From NCBI RefSeq assembly GCF_042654065.1, contig NZ_JBHSFP010000002.1:496001-560000 (forward strand): DNA of 64,000 nt, read 5' to 3'. This DNA comes from Sphaerisporangium dianthi (GTDB taxonomy: Bacteria; Actinomycetota; Actinomycetes; Streptosporangiales; Streptosporangiaceae). Shown here one piece after another: positions 1 to 7,990 of the stretch. The notes below the pieces were generated by a model that was not told where the DNA came from, made no database searches, and saw nothing but the letters and a program-made list of their open reading frames with translations. The first letter of the stretch is position 1. The number at the start of each line of letters is the position of its first letter. Position numbers and translations under genes: made by a program.

Positions 1-486
1 CTCGCTCTTCGCGCCGGCGTCGTCGCCCGCGATCGCCATGGCGCTGCGGTCGGCCGCGCCGGCGGGCCGGGGCAGCGCCCGCAGGTGCTGGAAGTAGATG
101 TTGTTGAACGCCTTGACGACCTTGGACGCCGGAAGGTGCTCCTGCAGCAGTTCGCTGGAGGTGGTGGACTCGTCGTCGAGCTCGGCGAAGACCCCGTCCC
201 GCTGCGTGTAGTAGTTGTTGGTGTCGATGACGGCCTTGCCGGCGAGCGGCTCGGCCGGAACCTCACGGTAGGCACGCAGCGGGATACTGACGACGACCAG
301 GTCGCCCGCGGCCGCGGCCTCGGCGGAGGTCGCGGCCCGGGCCTTCGGCCCGAGCTCCTCCACCAGCTCCTGCAACGTCTGCGGCCCGCGCGAGTTGCTC
401 AGCACCACGTCGTAGCCGGCCGCGACCGCCAGCCGGGCGAGGGTGCCGCCGATGTTCCCGCTGCCGATGAATCCGATAGTCGTCAT
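1..486 (-). CDS. NADPH-dependent F420 reductase-like oxidoreductase, C-terminus outside window
   Basis: The ATG at the right end opens a protein of at least 162 residues that runs off the left edge. The N-terminus TIGFIGSGNIGGTLARLA is a Rossmann nucleotide-binding motif (GxGxxG), followed by LSNSRGP, the usual NADP 2'-phosphate loop of the F420:NADP oxidoreductase/COG2085 family, and a conserved VIDTNNYY segment. The family either transfers hydride between F420 and NADP or acts as a general NADP-binding oxidoreductase; substrate cannot be told from this fragment. It is cytoplasmic, with no signal or membrane segment. Its product may feed reduced F420 to other enzymes, but no F420-dependent partner is visible here. 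Confidence 0.8.
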   Translation of the reverse strand, partial: MTTIGFIGSGNIGGTLARLAVAAGYDVVLSNSRGPQTLQELVEELGPKARAATSAEAAAAGDLVVVSIPLRAYREVPAEPLAGKAVIDTNNYYTQRDGVFAELDDESTTSSELLQEHLPASKVVKAFNNIYFQHLRALPRPAGAADRSAMAIAGDDAGAKSE

Positions 487-594
487 GACCCTCTGTAACC
501 CCCGCCTCCCGCCGGGCATTCCTCACCGCCTGGGCGACGAATGGGATCAGCCGCATAGGACGCGCGGGACGCGCGGGCCGCGGGGGCGGCGGAG

Positions 595-622
595 AAGGCC
601 GGCGGCGGTCGCCGCCGGCCTT
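595..622 (-). terminator. Hairpin terminator of the GH16 gene
   Basis: A perfect 13-bp inverted repeat (AAGGCCGGCGGCG and its complement) around a 2-nt centre lies 17 bp beyond the glucanase stop codon. There is no long U tract, as is common in high-GC actinobacteria. Confidence 0.7.
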
Positions 623-639
623 CCGGTGCCGAGGGAGGG

Positions 640-1866
640 TCAGGCGCGGGTCCACTTCTGGTTGGACCCGCCGGTGCAGTCCCAGAGCTGGAGTCGTGCG
701 CCGTTGGCGGTGTTGCGCTCCACGATGTCCACGCAGCGGTTGGAGGCCGGGTTGACCAGGTCGCCGGCCGAGGTGAGCGTGAAGCGCTGGGCCCCGGTGC
801 CGTTGCACGTGTAGAGCTGGATCGGCGTGCCGTTGGCGGTCCCGGCCGCCGCGGCGTCCATGCACTTGCCCATCGCGCGGACCGTGCCGTCGCCGTTGAC
901 GGACCATTGCTGGGCGGCGGTGCCGTTGCAGTCGTACATCTGCAGGGCGGCGCCGTCGACCGGGTTGGCGCTGGGGATGTCGACGCAGCGGCCGTTCAGG
1001 TTGGACCTCAGCGCGTTGCCGGTCCCGGGGTTGTCGCTGGTCCACGCGGAGACGCGGACGTAGTCGATCAGCATCGTCTGCGGGAACGCGGTGCTGGAGT
1101 TCGGGCTGCCCGGCCAGTTGCCGCCGACCGCCACATTGAGGATCATGAAGAACGGGTGGTCGAACACCCACTGGTTGCCGCGGATGCCGGCCGGCGTGAC
1201 GCGGAAGAACTCGGAGCCGTCGAGGTACCAGACGATCAGGTTGGGCGACCAGTCGACCCGGTAGTCGTGGAAGGCGTCGCCGAGCGCCGCGCCGATCGTG
1301 CGGCTGCCGCCGACTCCCGCGCCGCCGGAGTAGCCGGGGCCGTGCACGGTGCCGTAGACGGTGTTCGGCGTGCTGCCGACGTTCTCCATGATGTCGATCT
1401 CGCCGGTGTTCGGCCAGTTGCCGCCGCCGAGCATCCAGAACGCGGGCCAGATGCCCTGCCCCTTGGGGATCTTGATGCCGGCCTCGAAGCGGCCGTACGC
1501 CTGACTGAACTTGTCCGCCGTCAGGATGCGGCCGGAGGTGTACTGGCAGGTGCCGTAGTGGCACTGCAGGTTGGACGGGTTCTCCTTGCGGGCGGTGATG
1601 GCGAGGTGGCCCTGCCCGTCCTGGTACACGTTGCGCGTCGAGTTGGTGTAGTACTGCAGCTCGTTGTTGCCCCAGCCGCCGCCACCGGTGTCGAACTTCC
1701 ACTTGGAGCCGTCGATGGGCGCTCCTGAGGCGCCGTTGAACTCGTCGGACCAGGTGACAGGGCCGATGGCGGCCTCGGCCCTGTCGTTGCTCGTGGCGGT
1801 GACCAGGCCGCCTGTCAGGGTGAGGATCACGGCCGCGGCCGTGAGGAGGAGCCGGGGTTCGCGCAT
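640..1866 (-). CDS. Secreted GH16 family beta-glucanase (laminarinase-type) with C-terminal ricin-B/CBM13 lectin domain
   Basis: 408 residues. The start is the ATG preceded by GGAGG with 7-nt spacing, giving a signal peptide (MREPRLLLTAAAVILTL..., cleavage near residue 33 after AEA). Residues about 36-280 are a GH16 jelly-roll with the signature GEIDIMEN; E156 and E161 are the expected nucleophile and acid/base with D158 between them. Residues about 285-408 contain three beta-trefoil repeats, each with a CVDI/CMDA motif and a terminal QxW-like triplet (QQW, QRF, QKW), typical of CBM13. The enzyme probably cleaves beta-1,3- or mixed-linkage glucans outside the cell while the lectin holds it on polysaccharide. 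It is monocistronic with its own promoter and terminator. Confidence 0.93.
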   Translation of the reverse strand: MREPRLLLTAAAVILTLTGGLVTATSNDRAEAAIGPVTWSDEFNGASGAPIDGSKWKFDTGGGGWGNNELQYYTNSTRNVYQDGQGHLAITARKENPSNLQCHYGTCQYTSGRILTADKFSQAYGRFEAGIKIPKGQGIWPAFWMLGGGNWPNTGEIDIMENVGSTPNTVYGTVHGPGYSGGAGVGGSRTIGAALGDAFHDYRVDWSPNLIVWYLDGSEFFRVTPAGIRGNQWVFDHPFFMILNVAVGGNWPGSPNSSTAFPQTMLIDYVRVSAWTSDNPGTGNALRSNLNGRCVDIPSANPVDGAALQMYDCNGTAAQQWSVNGDGTVRAMGKCMDAAAAGTANGTPIQLYTCNGTGAQRFTLTSAGDLVNPASNRCVDIVERNTANGARLQLWDCTGGSNQKWTRA

Positions 1867-2370
1867 GGAGGCCTCCGGTCGGTGTTCGTCGCCAGGCACG
1901 GCTTCCGGCCTGCGCCCTCATGGCGTGCGGGGGCGCACGCAGGCGTGTCCAGTGCTGCCGGAAGTCCGTTCACTGTCCGAATTAAGCGGATCCAACACCG
2001 GCGTCAGGGGCCTTGTCAATAGGAAGGTTTCTTTTTGATTGGGGTTCGTGACCCGTTCGCGCACCGGTGCCGAGATCGATGACTTCCTCAAGGCCGGGCC
2101 GGGGGAGCGCTCCGCTCGTCGACGGCTGCATCGCCGGCGTGTGGCGGCGCGGTCGAGGGGGGCGTCGAAGGCCACGGCTTCGCACCGCGCGGACGGCGAG
2201 GCGCGGGAGGGGGCTCCAGGCGGCGGCCGGTGCGCTGACGGCGTTCACGGCGCGGCGCGGGACCATGGCCCATCGGCGCTACGCCCGCTGGTGGGCGAAG
2301 CGCATGCCGGGCGCCGAAGTGCGTCTGCTCCCGAGTCGAGTGCGGCCCCGGGAGAGGGCGCGAGGCGGTC
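1867..2370. other. Intergenic region with GH16 promoter and a possible gene remnant
   Basis: No intact gene is seen. On the plus strand around 2112-2150 a reading frame gives LVDGCIAGVWRRGRG, which resembles the LVDGxVAGTWR signature near the C-terminus of winged-helix DNA-binding (AlkZ/HTH_42) proteins. Around 2264-2336 another stretch (AHRRYARWWAKRMPGAEVR) resembles the end of an alpha/beta hydrolase. Neither has a start, a ribosome site or a body, so they are at most decayed fragments. Confidence 0.4.
1990..2019 (-). promoter_or_regulatory. Putative promoter of the GH16 gene
   Basis: On the minus strand a consensus -35 TTGACA (2014-2019) is followed 18 bp later by TTGGAT (1990-1995), about 125 bp upstream of the GH16 start. 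The -35 is perfect and the -10 is weak. Confidence 0.45.
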
Positions 2371-2614
2371 TCAGAGTTTGTACAGCTTGTTGAACGGTGT
2401 GGTGATCCGTTCCTGCCGGGATCCGAAGTCGACGATCACGGCGACCTCGTCCTCCACGGCGATGACGACGCCAAGCCCATAACGATCATGGGTCACCCGG
2501 TCGTCCACGCTGAATCGCTCAGCGGGCGGGGTGGGAGGCGGGGGCTTGAATGGACTTGTGGGCAGGTGACGACGGGACGCGCCGCTGGGTTGGTTCATCC
2601 ACCCCAGTATGGGC
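2364..2614. repeat. 251-bp direct repeat, copy 1
   Basis: Covers the whole copy-1 gene plus a few flanking bases. It aligns with 2827-3077 without gaps and with only scattered substitutions, mostly in third codon positions or flanks. Confidence 0.85.
2371..2598 (-). CDS. Small Tudor-like domain protein, copy 1 of a tandem duplication
   Basis: 75 residues. After a Pro-rich N-terminus (SPFKPPPPTPP) comes one compact domain, ERFSVDDRVTHDRYGLG...VIVDFGS...ITTPFNKLYKL. The pattern of a GDxVxHxxYGxGxV opening, a VDF strand and a K-rich end resembles the Tudor-like domain at the C-terminus of PcrA/UvrD helicases (DUF3553) and CarD-type beta-barrels; this is fold-level inference. The start is the ATG preceded by GGGGTGG; the other copy starts at the equivalent codon. 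It lies in a 251-bp segment repeated 463 bp away. Possible roles are an RNA polymerase or helicase accessory factor; no direct evidence. Confidence 0.7.
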   Translation of the reverse strand: MNQPSGASRRHLPTSPFKPPPPTPPAERFSVDDRVTHDRYGLGVVIAVEDEVAVIVDFGSRQERITTPFNKLYKL

Positions 2615-2826
2615 CAGGAGCATGTCACTTAGGCAAGCGAGGCCGCCCCGAGTCGGGGTCGGTTTCCGGTCGCCCGGCGGAGGACCCGGAGGGGTGTTCG
2701 ACCTCGGCGCGGGAATCGGATGGGTGTTCGACCTCGGCACGGAGAAAGGCCCGTGAAGGTCCACGCCGGGGCGGTGGACCGGCCGCCGGCGTGGATGCGC
2801 TCGCGCTGTGTGCTTCCCCGCGGTGC

Positions 2827-3077
2827 GGCGGTCTCAGAGCTTGTACAGCTTGTTGAACGGTGTGGTGATCCGTTCCTGCCGGGATCCGAAGTCGACGATG
2901 ACGGCGACCTCGTCTTCCACGGTGATGACGACGCCGAGCCCATAACGATCATGGGTCACCCGGTCGTCCACGCTGAATCGCTCAGCGGGCGGGGTGGGAG
3001 GCGGGGGCTTGAAGGGACTTGTGGGCAGGTGACGACGGGACGCGCCGCTAGCTCGGTTCATCCCCTCCAGTATGTGC
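2827..3077. repeat. 251-bp direct repeat, copy 2
   Basis: Partner of 2364-2614, offset 463 bp. The high identity in both coding and flanking bases points to a recent tandem duplication or gene conversion. Confidence 0.85.
2834..3061 (-). CDS. Small Tudor-like domain protein, copy 2 of a tandem duplication
   Basis: 75 residues, differing from the copy at 2371-2598 by only a few residues (N-terminal MNRAS against MNQPS, and VVITVE against VVIAVE). The same Pro-rich lead and beta-barrel-like domain ending in NKLYKL are present. GGAGGGG stands directly ahead of the ATG, a better ribosome site than copy 1 has, so this may be the ancestral, better expressed copy. It lies upstream of copy 1 on the same strand, with a 212-bp spacer that carries no gene. 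Confidence 0.72.
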   Translation of the reverse strand: MNRASGASRRHLPTSPFKPPPPTPPAERFSVDDRVTHDRYGLGVVITVEDEVAVIVDFGSRQERITTPFNKLYKL

Positions 3078-3369
3078 CGCCTGCGGGAACGCTCGCGACA
3101 GAAGGTCGGCAAACTACCCAAATTGATCAAATCGCCACCATGATCCGGGTCCCGGCAGCCCCTCGTGAGCGACGCTCCGCCCGGCATGTGCGACATCACG
3201 CCGGGACCGGTAGCACATTGGGACTAGACAAGGCGGAACCCGCGGCGGGGCGGGGGGATCCAGGGGAACCGCTGAGCGCCTCCGGTCGTGGGGGAGACGC
3301 CGTCTCCCCCACGACCGGAGGTCCCTTCGCCCATCGAGCACCGGCCTCGGCCGGCGATGGGCACGCCGC
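3062..3369. other. Gene-free spacer upstream of copy 2 and downstream of the subtilase
   Basis: Holds the presumed promoter of the Tudor-like pair on the minus strand (its AT-richer stretch is 3110-3140) and two hairpins that close the subtilase transcript. No gene is seen. Confidence 0.6.
3279..3321 (-). terminator. Long perfect hairpin downstream of the subtilase gene
   Basis: A perfect 20-bp stem (3279-3298 with 3302-3321) and a 3-nt loop. A second hairpin (GCCCATCG at 3329-3336 with its complement at 3355-3362) stands between it and the subtilase stop, so termination is probably double. Confidence 0.75.
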
Positions 3370-6300
3370 TCACTTGATTCCGTAGGCCCTGATGACGGTC
3401 TCGTCGAAGGCGTTGCCACCGGTGTCGGCGGCCTTGACGCGCAGCGAGGCGAACCTGCCGCGCGTGCCGGACGGGTGCGAGGTCTCGGCGGTCCAGGCGC
3501 CCTTGCCCGAGGGGTGCACGAGCGTGGGCAGCCAGGTGCGGCCGTCGTCGTAGGAGATCTCCACGGTGAGCTTGCACACCTTCAGGTCAGGTGAGCCGTT
3601 CTGCCGCTCGACCCGCAGCGGGATGCTCATGCGGCCCGTGGCGGCCCGGTTGCGGTCGTCCAGCTCCGGCTTGAGCGCGACGGTCATCAGCGGCAGCACC
3701 TGCCGCCTGCCCGGCTCGGGCGTCGTGGACCGGAACCGCCACTCGGCGCTGACGCGGGTGGACACCCTGGTCATGGCCGGGTCGCGGTCGGCGGTCATGG
3801 TGAGCCGGTAGTCGGCGGGCCTGCGGTCGGCGGGCGCGTCGACGTTGCCGCCCAGGTAGTCGGCCGCCCAGATCTCCTTGCCGTCGCGGTAGAGCTTGGA
3901 CCGCGGGGAGCGGTAGTCGCCGTAGGAGTGGCGTCCGGGCACGCCGTCCTCGAACATCCCGGTGGCGAACTGCAGCAGGTTGTCCTCGCGCCAGTTGTAG
4001 TCGCCGCCGGGGTTGAGCGCGGGCGCGAAGACGCCGGTGTTCCAGCGGTCGGTGGTCTTCTGGCCGGCGCGGTAGACGGTGGTCTGGCCGAAGAAGAACT
4101 GGTCGATGTTGTCCCAGGCGTCGATCGCCTTGTACTGGATGAAGGAGGGGTACCAGCCGGTGTCGCCGGGCGTGTAGTACTCGGTCCGCCGGAACGGGAG
4201 CGAGAACTTCGACACCTCGCCGTACGGCATCCAGGCCATCTCCTTGCCGTACAGCACGGGCAGGGCGAAGTGCTCGCCGAACTTCGCGTCCTGCTGGGTG
4301 GCGTAGGTGGAGGTGACCTCGGCGAGGTCGCGGCGGCGCGGACGGTAGCCGGGGTCGGCGGGGATGCGCGGCTCGGCCTTCATCAGGTGGTAGAAGTACG
4401 GGCTGTCGTCATAGCCGCCGTCGCCCTTCGGCTTGGCCCACTGCGTCCACCGGTAGAAGGCGAACTTCTTGCTCGCCGTGCGGGTCGTGGGGATGGCCTT
4501 GACGCCCTCGACGCGGTCGGCTCCCCACCTGTCGAACAGCTCGACGTCCACGCCGAGCGGCTGCTGCCCCTCGACGAGCTGGAGCATGCCCAGCATGCCG
4601 ATCGCCAGCCGCGCGGTCGGCTCCTCGGTGCGCACGTCCACCGGCCGGGCCTTGCGGGCGTCGGCGGCGAAGACGCGGTCGGCGTCGAGCGTGAACTCCG
4701 GGTCCGACGCCATCACCGTGGCGCCGTCCTGGTCGAGCATGAGCGCGACGACCGTGTAGCGGTGGCCCTTCTCCAGCCGCAGGTCCAGCGCGCCATCGGC
4801 GATGTCGTAGTTGTCCTGGCTCTTGGCGTCGAGGTCGATCACCCCGGCGAACGCGGCCTGGGCGGGCTTGCCGTCCGAGCCGGTGAAGGTCAGCTTGAGG
4901 CCGCGCCTCTCCGGCTCGACCTGCATGCCGATGCCGGTGCGCACGGAGACCTCGCCGCCGGTGGCGATGACCGTGCCGCTGAAGATGCCGGTCGCGGACG
5001 GCTCGGCGGTCACCTCGACCTGCGCGGCGCCGCGCGCGGGCACCTCCACCGTGGTGGCGCCGAGCTTGAACGGCGTCACGGTCGCGCCGTGGCCGTCCTT
5101 GGCCGTCACGCTCAGGTCGAGCCGGACGGCGGCGTCGCCGTCGTTGCGGTAGGTGAGCGTGCGCTTGACGGGCGAGGGGCTGGGCAGTTCGAGGTAGCCC
5201 ATGCTCAGCGAGGCGGGCTCGGCCGTGACGTGCTGGGCGACGGCGCGGGCGACGTCCACGCGGCCGGAGCCCTGGTAGTAGGCGCCGAGCTCGTCGCCGG
5301 GCGCGGTGGAGGCCATCAGCGCCGACTTGATCTGGTCGGCCTTCCAGTCGGGATGCTCGCCGGCGATGATCGCCGCCGCTCCCGTCACGTGCGGGGTGGC
5401 CATGGACGTCCCGCTCATCGACGTGTAGGCGTCGTTCTCCTCCGGGGCGCCGGTGCCGGCGGCCCTGGCCGCGATGATGCCGGCGCCGGGCGCGATGAGG
5501 TCGGGCTTGACCGCGCCGTCGCCGGGGCGGGGGCCGGTGCTGCTGAAGCCGACGAGCGTGTCGTCGTCCTTGAAGGAGGCGCCGACCGACAGCGCGCGGT
5601 CGGCGCTGCTCGGCGTGCCGAGGGTCTGGGGGCCGTCGTTGCCGGCCGCGATGACGAACAGCGTGCCGTACTGCTCCGACAGCGTGTTGACGGCCTGCTC
5701 CACCGGGTCGACGCCGGGGGTGTCGGGTTCGCCGAGGCTGAGGTTGGCGACGCGGGCGCCGTTCTCCGCCGCCCAGGTCATGCCCTCGATGATGTCCGAG
5801 TCGAGGCAGTTGCCGGTCTGGTCGCAGATCTTGCCGATCAGGAGCTTCGCGCCGGGAGCGACGCCCTTGTACGCGCCGCCCGAGGCGGCGCCGGATCCGG
5901 CGACCGTGCTGGCGACGTGCGTGCCGTGGCCGTGGAGGTCGGTGACGTCGGGCTCGTCGGTGAAGTTCTGGGTCTTGGTCACCAGGCCCTGCAGGTCGGG
6001 GTGGCCGGCGTCGTAGCCGGTGTCCAGCACCGCGACGGGCACGTCCTTGCCGTTGTAGCCGGCCGCCCATGCCTGGGGCGCGCCGATGTGCGGGACGCTG
6101 ACGTCCAGGGAGACCTTGGCCTTGCCGTCCAGCCAGACCTTCTCGGGCGCGGACGCCACCTTGGCCTGCGCGGTCAGGGACTTCCAGAGCGTGCCCGCGC
6201 CGGCGTGCGGCTCGCTCTGCGCGATCCCGTTGATCGCGGGCAGCGGGCGCCCGCCCGCGACGCGCAGGGTGGCGGCGGCGCCGGCGGAGTACGTCACGAT

Positions 6301-6690
6301 CAGCGGGAGCGCCGAGCTGGCGGCGTCGTCGTAGCCGAGCGCGGCGAGCCGGGTGACGTCGAACAGCCGGGGGTCCAGCCGGCCCGCGGCCAGCAGGGGC
6401 ATCGCGTCCACGGGGACGATGCTGAGCCCGTCCTCGGTCCGGCGATGAATGAAGTTCATCTTCTCGCGGCCCGGGCCCGGCTTGACGCTGAGCTGGGACC
6501 GCTTGTCGGGCAGCGGGCGAAGGGTGACCTGGTCGCCGGTGATGAGGGTGACCGTCTTGGGAGCGCCGGCCTTCGCGGCGGCCTGCGGCGTTTGCGGGGA
6601 GGGGGAGGGGGTGGGGGTCGCCTGGGCCGGCGTGGCGGCGGCTACCAGGGCCGCTATCACAGCGCCGACAAGGGCGGTTCTCTCTAGCAC
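3370..6690 (-). CDS. Secreted S8 family serine peptidase (subtilase)
   Basis: 1,106 residues from a GTG start (VLERTALVGAVIAALVA gives a signal peptide ending near ATPAQA). A pro-region of about 190 residues follows. The subtilisin domain shows the full catalytic set: D223 in AVLDTG, H255 in GHGTHVAS, oxyanion N351 in AAGNDGP, and S429 in SGTSMATPH. The C-terminal 600 residues contain beta-sandwich-like segments (fibronectin- or DUF11-like), ending FDETVIRAYGIK. It is far longer than minimal subtilisin but normal for actinobacterial multi-domain subtilases. It likely degrades extracellular protein for nutrition or development. It is divergent from the regulator starting at 6782, which probably controls it. 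Confidence 0.93.
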   Translation of the reverse strand: MLERTALVGAVIAALVAAATPAQATPTPSPSPQTPQAAAKAGAPKTVTLITGDQVTLRPLPDKRSQLSVKPGPGREKMNFIHRRTEDGLSIVPVDAMPLLAAGRLDPRLFDVTRLAALGYDDAASSALPLIVTYSAGAAATLRVAGGRPLPAINGIAQSEPHAGAGTLWKSLTAQAKVASAPEKVWLDGKAKVSLDVSVPHIGAPQAWAAGYNGKDVPVAVLDTGYDAGHPDLQGLVTKTQNFTDEPDVTDLHGHGTHVASTVAGSGAASGGAYKGVAPGAKLLIGKICDQTGNCLDSDIIEGMTWAAENGARVANLSLGEPDTPGVDPVEQAVNTLSEQYGTLFVIAAGNDGPQTLGTPSSADRALSVGASFKDDDTLVGFSSTGPRPGDGAVKPDLIAPGAGIIAARAAGTGAPEENDAYTSMSGTSMATPHVTGAAAIIAGEHPDWKADQIKSALMASTAPGDELGAYYQGSGRVDVARAVAQHVTAEPASLSMGYLELPSPSPVKRTLTYRNDGDAAVRLDLSVTAKDGHGATVTPFKLGATTVEVPARGAAQVEVTAEPSATGIFSGTVIATGGEVSVRTGIGMQVEPERRGLKLTFTGSDGKPAQAAFAGVIDLDAKSQDNYDIADGALDLRLEKGHRYTVVALMLDQDGATVMASDPEFTLDADRVFAADARKARPVDVRTEEPTARLAIGMLGMLQLVEGQQPLGVDVELFDRWGADRVEGVKAIPTTRTASKKFAFYRWTQWAKPKGDGGYDDSPYFYHLMKAEPRIPADPGYRPRRRDLAEVTSTYATQQDAKFGEHFALPVLYGKEMAWMPYGEVSKFSLPFRRTEYYTPGDTGWYPSFIQYKAIDAWDNIDQFFFGQTTVYRAGQKTTDRWNTGVFAPALNPGGDYNWREDNLLQFATGMFEDGVPGRHSYGDYRSPRSKLYRDGKEIWAADYLGGNVDAPADRRPADYRLTMTADRDPAMTRVSTRVSAEWRFRSTTPEPGRRQVLPLMTVALKPELDDRNRAATGRMSIPLRVERQNGSPDLKVCKLTVEISYDDGRTWLPTLVHPSGKGAWTAETSHPSGTRGRFASLRVKAADTGGNAFDETVIRAYGIK

Positions 6691-6781
6691 GACCCGATTT
6701 CTAACGGTATGCGAATTTTGCTGACAAGAGAGGTCAGGTGGCCTATTGCGGCAGCCGCCGGAAGTGGCCAAGATCTCGGGC
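6691..6781. promoter_or_regulatory. Shared divergent promoter region of subtilase and TrmB/LuxR-type regulator
   Basis: Only 91 bp separate the two divergent starts, so the promoters overlap. On the minus strand TTAGAAAT lies a few bases before the subtilase GTG with no clear Shine-Dalgarno sequence, which would suit a leaderless transcript; this is tentative. Confidence 0.4.
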
Positions 6782-7819
6782 ATGCTAGACGACGTGCCGA
6801 CGCTGGAAGCCGTGGGCATCAGCGCTTTCGACGAGGGCATCTACCGCGCGGTGCTGGCCTCTCCCGGCATCACGGCGCAGGAGCTCGTCGCGAGAAGCGA
6901 GGAGAGCCCGGGCCGCGTCCAGTCCTCGCTGAGCAGGCTCCGTGCCAAGGGCATGGTCAGCCGCCTGTGGGGGCGGTCGCCCCGCTGGACGGCGACGAAC
7001 CCGGGGACCGCGATCCGCTCGCTGGTCCGCGGCATGCAGACCGAGCTGGACCGGCTCACCGACACGGCCGACGCGCTGGAGGCGGCGTTCCGCGCCGTCG
7101 GCCAGGATCCGGCGGAGGGCGGCCAGTTCGAGATCCTGGCCGGGCCCGAGGAGACCGCCCGGTGGTACGTCCGGCTGCAGCAGGAGGCCAGGGAGGAAGT
7201 GCTGACCTTCGACCGGCCGCCGTACGTGCTGGACTACCGCAACACTCTGGAGGCCGAACGCCTCCGCGAGGGTGTCCGCTACCGGGCGATCTACGCGCGG
7301 GAGGCGTTCCTGCACACGGGAGCGCTCGACGAGCTGGACAACCAGCTCAGGGCGGGCGAGGACGCGCGGGTTCTGGCCGAACTGCCGTTCAAGATGGTGC
7401 TCGTGGACCGGCGGCTGGCGATCATGCCGCTGAGCATGGACCAGCCGCTGGCCGGCAGCGTGCTGATCAAGGGGTCGACCATGGTGGTGGCCCTGGCCGA
7501 GTTGTTCGGCCGCATGTGGCGGGAGGCGGTCCCGGTCTACCCGCGTCCCGCGGCCCGTGACGGCGCGCCCGAGCCGGCGGGGGGCGAGGCCGGCCGGGAC
7601 GGCGAGGGCGACGAGGACCGTGAGGTGACGGAGCCCGGACTGGAGGACCGCCGGCTGCTGGCGCTGCTCTCGGCCGGGCTCAAGGACGACGCCATCGCCC
7701 GCCAGCTCGGCACCAGCCCGCGCAGCCTCCGCCGCCGCCTGCGCCACCTCTTCGACGAGCTGAACGCCGAGACCCGTTTCCAGGCGGGCGCCCAGGCCGG
7801 CCGCCGCGGCCTCGTCTGA
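6782..7819 (+). CDS. TrmB-type N-terminal, LuxR-type C-terminal transcriptional regulator
   Basis: 345 residues from the ATG (an upstream in-frame TTG at 6746 is less likely). Residues about 1-70 form a winged helix (FDEGIYRAVLASPGITAQEL... SSLSRLRAKGMVSRL) as in TrmB/archaeal sugar regulators. A middle part of about 150 residues resembles the phospholipase-D-like sensor region of TrmB relatives (TARWYVRLQQEAREEVLTFD). The C-terminal 55 residues are a GerE/LuxR-type helix-turn-helix (LLSAGLKDDAIARQLGTSPR SLRRRL). Two DNA-binding ends are present in one protein. Divergence from the subtilase gene suggests it regulates that gene and itself. The effector is unknown. Confidence 0.85.
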   Translation: MLDDVPTLEAVGISAFDEGIYRAVLASPGITAQELVARSEESPGRVQSSLSRLRAKGMVSRLWGRSPRWTATNPGTAIRSLVRGMQTELDRLTDTADALEAAFRAVGQDPAEGGQFEILAGPEETARWYVRLQQEAREEVLTFDRPPYVLDYRNTLEAERLREGVRYRAIYAREAFLHTGALDELDNQLRAGEDARVLAELPFKMVLVDRRLAIMPLSMDQPLAGSVLIKGSTMVVALAELFGRMWREAVPVYPRPAARDGAPEPAGGEAGRDGEGDEDREVTEPGLEDRRLLALLSAGLKDDAIARQLGTSPRSLRRRLRHLFDELNAETRFQAGAQAGRRGLV

Positions 7820-7990
7820 CCCGCTCACGGGGCGCGGCGGGGGGCCGGGGGTGGGCGAAGAACGCTGAAATTTCGCTCCCGGAAGGAAACGATGATGAAA
7901 CAATCCTCCGCCCATCGTTGACACGCGATCTTCGTATGGTGTGCCTTCGTCTACACGGAGCAACCCCCCCGCCGGAAGGTGAGGCGCACG

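Noticed and set aside
640..1921. Long antisense and alternate-frame reading frames over GH16, subtilase, ABC and other GC-rich genes
   Set aside because: They mirror the third-position GC bias of the real genes and encode Arg/Pro/Gly-rich strings without domains.
2100..2340. Possible AlkZ-like and alpha/beta-hydrolase-like fragments
   Set aside because: Only short signature-like strings, in frames without starts or domains; not enough to call genes.
7917..7945. TTGACA-type promoter before the importer operon
   Set aside because: A perfect -35 is present but no TANNNT lies 16-19 bp downstream.
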